Shown here: positions 22,160 through 28,594 of the stretch, piece after piece
Layout: each line of letters opens with the position of its first letter
Numbering within the stretch: the stretch's first letter is position 1
NCBI GenBank assembly: GCA_021295675.1
Contig: JAGWBY010000006.1
Location: 390-31,068, forward strand
Length of the DNA stretch: 30,679 nucleotides
Reading direction: 5' to 3'
DNA from: Candidatus Latescibacterota bacterium
Lineage (GTDB): Bacteria; Latescibacterota; UBA2968; UBA8231
The notes under the pieces: model-generated
What the model was told of the DNA's origin: nothing
What the model saw: only the letters and a program-made list of their open reading frames with translations
The model's database searches: none
Position numbers and translations under genes: made by a program

Positions 22160-24673
22160 ATGACGAGCAGACATTGGGCGATCTGGACTTTAGTCATCGC
22201 GCTCGGTTGCCGGGCCGCGGCGGCCCAAGAGGGGTACGCGATCCGCGGCGACCGCATTGTCACCCAAAGCGCGAACCAGTGGCGACAATGGCTCTTTCCC
22301 TTTGGCACGGTCGATATCGACTCCGAAGGGGCTAGGCCGCACTTTGTGGCGTCGGAACTCAATGCCAGCCTCAATGCGCACCGCTTTCCCCTAGGGGCCG
22401 ACGAGGGCGAAAAGGAGGGAGGAATCCTGGCTGCCGGATCGGGGCTGGCCGGGGCGGCGCGCATCCTCGACGGCAATGGAGATACCTACTGGGAGCCCGA
22501 CCTAGACGATCCACAGGATCTGTGGTGGGTGGCGATCGACCTCGGACGGATCGTATCGGCCAAGCGCATTGTTTTGCGCTTTGCCCGCGACGGCGACGGC
22601 GATCCGTTTTACCAATTTCGCCTGATGGTGGCCGACGGCGAGGGCAAAGTTGGCGATAATCTCGATTATCACTTGGTCGGCAAGACCGAGCGGCCCAATG
22701 TCGATCAACGCGAATTTTCTTTTGATCTAGAGCCTTTTCAAAGTGCTGATCCCCATTTTACCGGCGATGCCTTTCGCTTTGTGCAGGTGGTGATGACGGA
22801 CAGCCGCTTGGGCAAGGCCGAAGAAATAGACAGCTTGGCCTACCAGGATTTGCCAGCGGATCTGCAGGGCACGGTAGAGTACTTCGGTCGCAGCCGCAGC
22901 GGGAGCGAGTGGCTGCTCGACAGGGATGCCTATGAACTGCTCGATCTGTCAGAGCGGGGTTCGATCCGCTATTACCGCCGCGAACAGCCGCGCCTTGCCG
23001 AGGTCGAGGTCTGGACCTTGGGCGAGAATATATCGCTGGGGGCGATCCAGCGGGGCGGCACGGTGGAAGGGCACGGCTTTAATCCGACCCGCAGCCTCGA
23101 TGGGGACTACACCACTTGGTACGGCCTACAGCAGAGTTACACCCGCGAGGCGGCCGAGCCCGAGCGGCAAGTCCTCTTTGACCTAGGCGCTTTGTACTGG
23201 CTGGATCTATTCCACTTTCTGCCGCCAGCGGCTCGCAGCGCCGGAGGTACGCTGGGCAATTATCGGATGAAGCTGTCGGACGGTTCGCTCGCTCCAGACG
23301 GAAGTTTGCAGTGGGTGCAGGTCGAAGAGCGGCGGGCCTTCCGCCAGCCTCGGTTCCAAGAGGTGCGCTTTGAGTTGCAAAAGGTCCGCTACATTGCCTT
23401 TGACTACCTAGTGGGCAGAGGGGGTAACAGAGCTGGATGGTCCGAACTCCAGGCCTACGGCGAGGGCTATCAGCCGGAAGTGGTGTTAGAATCGCCGTTG
23501 ATCGACTTGAGCAGTAGCATGAATTTGACCACGCTCCACTGGGAGGCCGATGTCCCGCCCGGTACGCGCATTGAGGTGGCCACCCGCACTGGCGATCAGA
23601 CCAAAGTCAACACCACGTATTACCGCAGCGACGGCGCTGAAGTGGACAAAAAAGCGTACCATAAATTGATTGCCGCGCTCAAGGGAGATTCGCTCAATGT
23701 GCTGGTCGTCGATGAGGAAACTTGGAGTCCTTGGAGCAAACCGCACTTGCTGTCGGGGCAAGTCATCACTTCGCCGTCGCCGCGCCGCTTCCTCAAGACT
23801 CAAGTGCGGTTGAGCAGCGACGACCCGCAAAATGCCGTGCTATTGCGGCGCTTGGAGGTGTCGTTTTCCCAACCGTGGGTAGGCAGAGCCTTGGGCGAGG
23901 TATTCCCGGTGCAGGTGGAACGCTCGGGAGAGGACACGCCTCTAACCTTTTTTGTTCGGCCAGTGCGGCGGGTGGGCGATCTGGGCATTGACGAGGTGTT
24001 GTTGATCAGTTCCGGGGGGACGCCCCTCTCGCTGCAGGAGGTGCGCCTTGGCTCTGCAGCGGAAGTAGCTACCGGAGGAGGCGAGGCGCTGGGTCTAGAT
24101 GTGGTGGAAGTGCTTGAGACCGCGGCTGATTCGCTGTGGGTACGCCTGCCCAACGCAGTTGGCCGCAACGAGGTCCTCGCAGTCGATGTATTGACTGCGC
24201 TATTTGGTCATGGCGTTTCCTTTGCCGGACGAGTGGGCAACCGCGATGATTCGGGAACTTGGCAATTGGTTGAAGCCGACCAGGAGGCCGTAGCCGAAGT
24301 GGAAAGTGGCGTCCTTCGGGTGCTGGTGCCCTCGGGTCAGGTGGGTTTGGCGGACCTGACGCTGGATACAAAGGTCTTGACGCCCAATGGGGACGGGATC
24401 AATGATGCAGCGCGGATTGGCTTTGAAGTGCTGCGCTTGGATGGAACCCAGGCGGTGATCGTCTCGGTGCACGATCTGGCCGGTCGTCGCCTTTGGACAC
24501 TGGAGCAGGTGCGCGAGCGAGCGAGCGGGCAATACGAGGTGGTTTGGGAGGGGGTGGATGATGCAGGCAAGCGAGTGCCGCCGGGGACGTATATTTTGCG
24601 GGTGGAGGTGGATGCGGATGCGCGCAGCAATGTGCGGACCCAGATAATGCGGCTAGCTCACGTGGTGTATTGA
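22160..24673 (+). CDS. Secreted protein with two discoidin-like modules and FlgD Ig domain (copy 4)
   Basis: 837 residues from the ATG at 22160, preceded by TAGGAGGATTTCT, an excellent ribosome site; the longer frame runs into the previous gene and is rejected. Signal peptide TSRHWAIWTLVIALGCRAAA, with a cut near AAAA-QEG; the ALGC could alternatively be read as a weak lipobox. It is longer than its relatives because it has two discoidin-like modules. The first has ILDGNGDTYWEPD and VAIDLGRIVSAKRIVLRFA. The second has SLDGDYTTWYG, VLFDLGALYWLDLFHFLP and WSELQAYGEGYQ. Then come VATRTGDQ, WSPWSKPHLL, SPSPRRFLKTQV and LGEVFPVQVERSGEDTPLTF. The FlgD Ig domain at about 740-837 runs from LTPNGDGIND to AHVVY. 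It lies 10 bases after the second barrel-like gene and 9 bases before the FG-GAP lipoprotein gene. Confidence 0.88.
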   Translation: MTSRHWAIWTLVIALGCRAAAAQEGYAIRGDRIVTQSANQWRQWLFPFGTVDIDSEGARPHFVASELNASLNAHRFPLGADEGEKEGGILAAGSGLAGAARILDGNGDTYWEPDLDDPQDLWWVAIDLGRIVSAKRIVLRFARDGDGDPFYQFRLMVADGEGKVGDNLDYHLVGKTERPNVDQREFSFDLEPFQSADPHFTGDAFRFVQVVMTDSRLGKAEEIDSLAYQDLPADLQGTVEYFGRSRSGSEWLLDRDAYELLDLSERGSIRYYRREQPRLAEVEVWTLGENISLGAIQRGGTVEGHGFNPTRSLDGDYTTWYGLQQSYTREAAEPERQVLFDLGALYWLDLFHFLPPAARSAGGTLGNYRMKLSDGSLAPDGSLQWVQVEERRAFRQPRFQEVRFELQKVRYIAFDYLVGRGGNRAGWSELQAYGEGYQPEVVLESPLIDLSSSMNLTTLHWEADVPPGTRIEVATRTGDQTKVNTTYYRSDGAEVDKKAYHKLIAALKGDSLNVLVVDEETWSPWSKPHLLSGQVITSPSPRRFLKTQVRLSSDDPQNAVLLRRLEVSFSQPWVGRALGEVFPVQVERSGEDTPLTFFVRPVRRVGDLGIDEVLLISSGGTPLSLQEVRLGSAAEVATGGGEALGLDVVEVLETAADSLWVRLPNAVGRNEVLAVDVLTALFGHGVSFAGRVGNRDDSGTWQLVEADQEAVAEVESGVLRVLVPSGQVGLADLTLDTKVLTPNGDGINDAARIGFEVLRLDGTQAVIVSVHDLAGRRLWTLEQVRERASGQYEVVWEGVDDAGKRVPPGTYILRVEVDADARSNVRTQIMRLAHVVY

Positions 24674-24682
24674 GGCGCAGGA

Positions 24683-26497
24683 GTGGGCCGCCAAGTCCAA
24701 CGATTGACGGCTATCTTGGCGCTTGGCTGGTCTATGGGCTGCCAAAGCGAATCGCCGCCGGTGCGTTTTACCGACGCCACCGACCAAGCGGGCCTTTCTT
24801 TTGTACACGAAAACGGTGCCGCCGGGCAGTACTTTCTCATCGAGACTATGGGCGCGGGCGGGGCGCTGGCCGATTTTGACGAGGACGGCGACTTAGATAT
24901 CTATCTGGTCAACGGTTTCGATTTAAGAGGCTTGGACGCCCCACCGATCAACTTGGCGCACCGAGAAGACGACCTCTATTGGGTGGCCCCATCGGCACCC
25001 AGCGCCGAGGATCGCTCTGCGGATCCAGCCGATTACGCGGTCGCGCTGGCCCCCGTAGCTGGGGTGGAACCAAGGGGCAATGCGCTCTACCGCAACGAAG
25101 GGCCTGGTACTTTTGTCGAAGTGCCCAATGCTGGTGGGGCTGCGGACCTAGGTTATGGCATGGGCGTAGCCGTGGCCGATGCCGACAACGACGGCGACCA
25201 GGACCTGTACGTGACCAACTACGGGCCCAATGCTCTCTATCACAACCGAGGGGACGCCGTCTTTACCCGCAGCCGTGGCGTCGAGGCCCCCCAATGGAGT
25301 ACCAGCGCTGCCTTTTTCGACCGCGACAACGATGGTGCGCTTGATCTGTACGTGGTCAATTATCTCGATTTTACCCTAGCTACCAACAAAATCTGCGGCG
25401 GTTTCATCCGCACCGACGACGCGGGCTTGCGCGCCATTGGAAAAGATACGCGCTCGTACTGCGCGCCCAGCGAGTACGGGGGCGTGCCCGATGTGCTCTA
25501 CCACAACGAGGGGGACGGTACTTTTGCCGATGTATCCATTGCCGCCGGCATCGCCAACCCCAATGGCAAGGGATTGGGCGTGGTGGCTTGGGACTGGAAC
25601 GAGGACGGCTACCAGGATCTATACGTGGCCAACGACGGGGTGGCCAACTTCCTCTACCAAAACGCCGGCGATGGCACCTTCCGCGAGATAGCCCTACAAG
25701 CCGGGGTGGCCTACAATGTGCGCGGCCAAGCCGAGGCTGGCATGGGGGTGGACCTTGGCGATTGCGACCGCGATGGCGATTGGGATCTGTTCGTCACCAA
25801 TTTCTCCCGCGAAACCAATACGCTCTACCGCAATGAAGGAACCTACTTCAAAGATGTGACTGCGATGTCGGGCTTGGGCCGGCCGAGTTGGCTCTATTTG
25901 GGCTTTGGCACTGCGTTTTTCGATTACGACCACGACGGCGATCAAGATCTGTACGTGGCCAACGGCCATGTCTTAGACCGCGTCCATATACTGCAACCTG
26001 GGGTGCGCTACGCCCAAGAGCACCAGCTATTTCGCAACGACGGCTCCTGCCGCTTCGCCGATGTGGCGGACAGTGCGGGGAGTTGGTTTGCGCAAAAGCA
26101 AATAAGTCGAGGGTTGGCCGGGGGCGACTGGGACGGTGACGGCGATTTGGACCTGCTGGTGACCAATTGCGGAGGACCAGCCAAGCTAGCGCGCAATCAC
26201 AACGGCAACGGGCGCAATTGGATCTCAATCAAGCTGGTGGCTACAGCGGCCAATCGGGATGCGGTGGGAGCTGAGGTGCAGCTGGTGACCGGTTCGTTGG
26301 AACAGCGCCGCCTAGTGAGAAGTGGGAGCAGTTATTTATCGGCTGGCGACCGGCGACTCCACTTCGGCTTGGGAGGCCACGAGCGCATTGACCTGCTAAA
26401 AGTCCAATGGCCGGATGGGACCATCGAGGGATTTCGGGATTTACCCGCCGATCAAAATTTGCTAATTGAGCAAGGACGGGGTGTGCAGGATGAATAG
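24683..26497 (+). CDS. FG-GAP/VCBS-repeat lipoprotein with ASPIC/UnbV domain (copy 2)
   Basis: 604 residues from a GTG nine bases after the previous stop (AGGAGTG; the ribosome site is very close, so the start is uncertain). A short hydrophobic stretch ends SMGC with Cys20, a weak lipobox. Seven calcium-loop motifs start at residues 64, 166, 213, 304, 360, 414 and 482 (for example DFDEDGDLDIYL, DADNDGDQDLYV, DYDHDGDQDLYV), forming a seven-bladed FG-GAP propeller. A Cys-containing CRTAC-type linker lies at 238-282 (ICGGFIRT, SYCAPSEYGGVPDVLYHNEG). The UnbV domain is at about 512-596 (NWISIKLVA, GAEVQLVTG, SYLSAGDRRLHFGLG, LLKVQWPDG). Compared with copy 1 it has an extra loop of about 35 residues after the first repeat. 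Its operon position ties this family to the barrel-like and FlgD-tailed proteins. Confidence 0.9.
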   Translation: MGRQVQRLTAILALGWSMGCQSESPPVRFTDATDQAGLSFVHENGAAGQYFLIETMGAGGALADFDEDGDLDIYLVNGFDLRGLDAPPINLAHREDDLYWVAPSAPSAEDRSADPADYAVALAPVAGVEPRGNALYRNEGPGTFVEVPNAGGAADLGYGMGVAVADADNDGDQDLYVTNYGPNALYHNRGDAVFTRSRGVEAPQWSTSAAFFDRDNDGALDLYVVNYLDFTLATNKICGGFIRTDDAGLRAIGKDTRSYCAPSEYGGVPDVLYHNEGDGTFADVSIAAGIANPNGKGLGVVAWDWNEDGYQDLYVANDGVANFLYQNAGDGTFREIALQAGVAYNVRGQAEAGMGVDLGDCDRDGDWDLFVTNFSRETNTLYRNEGTYFKDVTAMSGLGRPSWLYLGFGTAFFDYDHDGDQDLYVANGHVLDRVHILQPGVRYAQEHQLFRNDGSCRFADVADSAGSWFAQKQISRGLAGGDWDGDGDLDLLVTNCGGPAKLARNHNGNGRNWISIKLVATAANRDAVGAEVQLVTGSLEQRRLVRSGSSYLSAGDRRLHFGLGGHERIDLLKVQWPDGTIEGFRDLPADQNLLIEQGRGVQDE

Positions 26498-28535
26498 CCC
26501 GTCCTCGGCCGCTTCGATGAATTGCGAATTGCGAATTGGCTCGGCAGCCCCAATGAGCCGACGCGAATTGAAGATCGCAGGTGGTCTTTTTCTTTTAGCG
26601 TTGGTCGTGCGTCTGGTCTATCTGGAGCACAGCCAAGACAATCCCTTTTTCGCGGCACCCGTAGTGGACGCCCATTCCTATGTGGCTCAGGCGCAGCAGA
26701 TCGCCGAGGTGTCCTGGGTGGGGGACAAGCCCTTTTGGCAGCCGCCTCTATACCCCTATTTTCTCGCCCTGATCTACGCCGTTTCCGGCGACTTGTTCTG
26801 GACGCCCCGATTTATTCAGTTCCTCTTGGGGGCGGCCTCTTGTGCTTTGGTGTTTGGCATCGGTCGGCAGGTATTTGGCACCCGAGTCGGTCTCCTCGCT
26901 GGGGCTATGGCCTGTCTATACGGACCTTCTATCTATTTTGAGGGCGAGCTGCTACCTACCGCGCTGGCCGTTTTTCTCAATCTCCTGTTGCTCTTTGTCC
27001 TGCTCCAGTCCGGCCAGAGACGAAGACAAGCTCTAGTCTCGGGCCTCGTCCAAGGCTTGGCCATAGTCGTCGTGCCCAATGCGGCCCTGTTGGCCCCTTG
27101 CGCCTGCCTTTGGTACTGGAAGAGCGCCGAGCGAGCCGTGCGGAGCAAGCTGGTCTGGTGCCTGCTTTTTGCGGCGATCACCTGCTCAGTGGTTGGCGTA
27201 GTGACGGTGAGAAATTGGGTGGTCAGTGGCGAGTTCATCCCCTTGTCTTGGAACGGCGGTGTGAATTTCTACTTGGGCAACCATCCCGATTACGACCGCT
27301 TGGTGGGGATTCGCCCAGGGCCGGAATGGGAGGGCTTAATGGAGCAGCCGCTGGCGGCGGGCCAAGTGGGGTACGCCGAGCGCTCGGCCTATTTCTACCG
27401 ACAAGCCGGCGACTGGATCGCCAGTGCGCCCGGGGATTTTGTGCGGTTGTTGGGGTACAAGGTGTTTTTGTTGGCGCGGGGCGAGGAGATCAAGCGCAAC
27501 CAAGACGTGTACTTCGCCCGCACCCATTCTTGGCTGATGAGCGTCTTGCTGTGGAGAACCCACCACTTTGCCTTTCCTTTTGGGCTGCTGGGGCCCTTGG
27601 CTGCTGTGGGTATGGTTTTGGCTTGGCGGCACCGACCCCAGGCGAGTTTGCTGCTGCTCTGCACCGGCGCGTACAGCGCCTCGCTCCTGCTCTTTTTTAT
27701 TACCGGCCGCTATCGCCTGCCTTTGGTGCCGCTGCTGCTGCTCTTTGCTGGATACACCCTGCTCTGGCTGGTGCAACAGGGACAGGCTCGACAGTGGCGT
27801 CTCTTGGGGATCGGTGTGGCTTTGGTCGTCTTGTTGGGGATCGTCGCCAACGCTGGCCTGCGGCCAGCCGATCCCTTGGCCGACGCGGAAATACACTTTG
27901 ATCTGGGGCGCGTTCAGGCCCAACGGGGGCAATACGAGATTGCGGCGCGCTCCTTTGGGACCGCGGTGCAACTCGATCCAAATTACCTGCGAGCCCGCCA
28001 CAATCTGGGCGCGGCGCTGGCGGCGCTGAAGCGCTACGAGGAAGCTGAAGCGATTTATCGGCAGGGCTTGGCGCAAGCGCCCGACGATCGGGGATTGCAC
28101 CTCAACTTGGCGGCTCTGTACCGGGCTACGGGACGATACGGGCAAGCGGTGGAACACTACCGCCGAGTTTTGGCAACAAAGGCCGACGCAGCGGTTTTTC
28201 TGGCGTTGGGAAGGGTTTATAAGAGAATGGGGGCAATAGAGCGGGCCCGGGAAGCTTTTGAATCGGCACTGAGCGGGGAAAAGGTGCGGGTGCAGGCGGC
28301 CAATGAACTGGGCTTGATCGCGGTCCGACAAGGGGCGTTGGGGCGGGCGGTTAATTATTTTGCTATGGCGCTAGAAGCCGCGCCCGACAATCACTTGATC
28401 GCCTTTAATTTGGGGGCGGCCTACCACGACTTGGGCCGATTCGACAAGGCGGCCGAGTTCTACCGTCTGACCCTGAGCTTGGCCCCTGAGTACGCCAAAG
28501 CCCAGCGCGCGTTAGCGCGATTGCAGGAGCCATAG
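26490..28535 (+). CDS. GT-C (GT39/ArnT-like) glycosyltransferase with C-terminal TPR repeats
   Basis: 681 residues from the ATG at 26490, which overlaps the previous stop by 8 bases; ATGs at 26517 or 26553 are possible later starts. About ten membrane helices lie in residues 28-455. The first outer loop holds PVVDAHSYVAQAQQIAE with Asp60 in the place of the catalytic acidic residue of GT-C enzymes, followed by WQPPLYPYFLALIY, the typical protein-mannosyltransferase-like pattern. The motif FITGRYRLPLVP (about 403-414) is also common in this group. From about 465 to 668 there are roughly six TPR units (AEIHFDLGRVQAQRGQYEIA, ARHNLGAALAALKRYEEAEA, LHLNLAALYRATGRYGQAVE and so on). The enzyme would move a sugar from a lipid carrier to an acceptor outside the inner membrane; the operon suggests the surface proteins as acceptors (inference). 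Confidence 0.85.
   Translation: MNSPSSAASMNCELRIGSAAPMSRRELKIAGGLFLLALVVRLVYLEHSQDNPFFAAPVVDAHSYVAQAQQIAEVSWVGDKPFWQPPLYPYFLALIYAVSGDLFWTPRFIQFLLGAASCALVFGIGRQVFGTRVGLLAGAMACLYGPSIYFEGELLPTALAVFLNLLLLFVLLQSGQRRRQALVSGLVQGLAIVVVPNAALLAPCACLWYWKSAERAVRSKLVWCLLFAAITCSVVGVVTVRNWVVSGEFIPLSWNGGVNFYLGNHPDYDRLVGIRPGPEWEGLMEQPLAAGQVGYAERSAYFYRQAGDWIASAPGDFVRLLGYKVFLLARGEEIKRNQDVYFARTHSWLMSVLLWRTHHFAFPFGLLGPLAAVGMVLAWRHRPQASLLLLCTGAYSASLLLFFITGRYRLPLVPLLLLFAGYTLLWLVQQGQARQWRLLGIGVALVVLLGIVANAGLRPADPLADAEIHFDLGRVQAQRGQYEIAARSFGTAVQLDPNYLRARHNLGAALAALKRYEEAEAIYRQGLAQAPDDRGLHLNLAALYRATGRYGQAVEHYRRVLATKADAAVFLALGRVYKRMGAIERAREAFESALSGEKVRVQAANELGLIAVRQGALGRAVNYFAMALEAAPDNHLIAFNLGAAYHDLGRFDKAAEFYRLTLSLAPEYAKAQRALARLQEP
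26519..26539 (+). repeat. Tandem heptamer GAATTGC, three units
   Basis: Three 7-base units GAATTGC, GAATTGC, GAATTGG lie in the first codons of the glycosyltransferase frame, ahead of the ATG at 26553. A related, less regular run (GCAATTCCTAATTCCCAAT, 6847-6865) overlaps the start of the first FG-GAP lipoprotein gene. Short tandem heptamers of this type usually sit between genes, which hints that the true start may be later. Confidence 0.5.
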
Positions 28536-28594
28536 GAATCTGGGTCGAAGGCCGCAGCGTCAGAATTCTACTCTTTGTGGCTGAGGCGCGGGAA

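Noticed and set aside
27336..28331. 331-codon open frame on the minus strand opposite the TPR tail of the glycosyltransferase
   Set aside because: The composition is Gln/Pro/Arg-rich and without domain features, while the plus-strand frame encodes clear TPRs; it is a shadow of a GC-rich gene.
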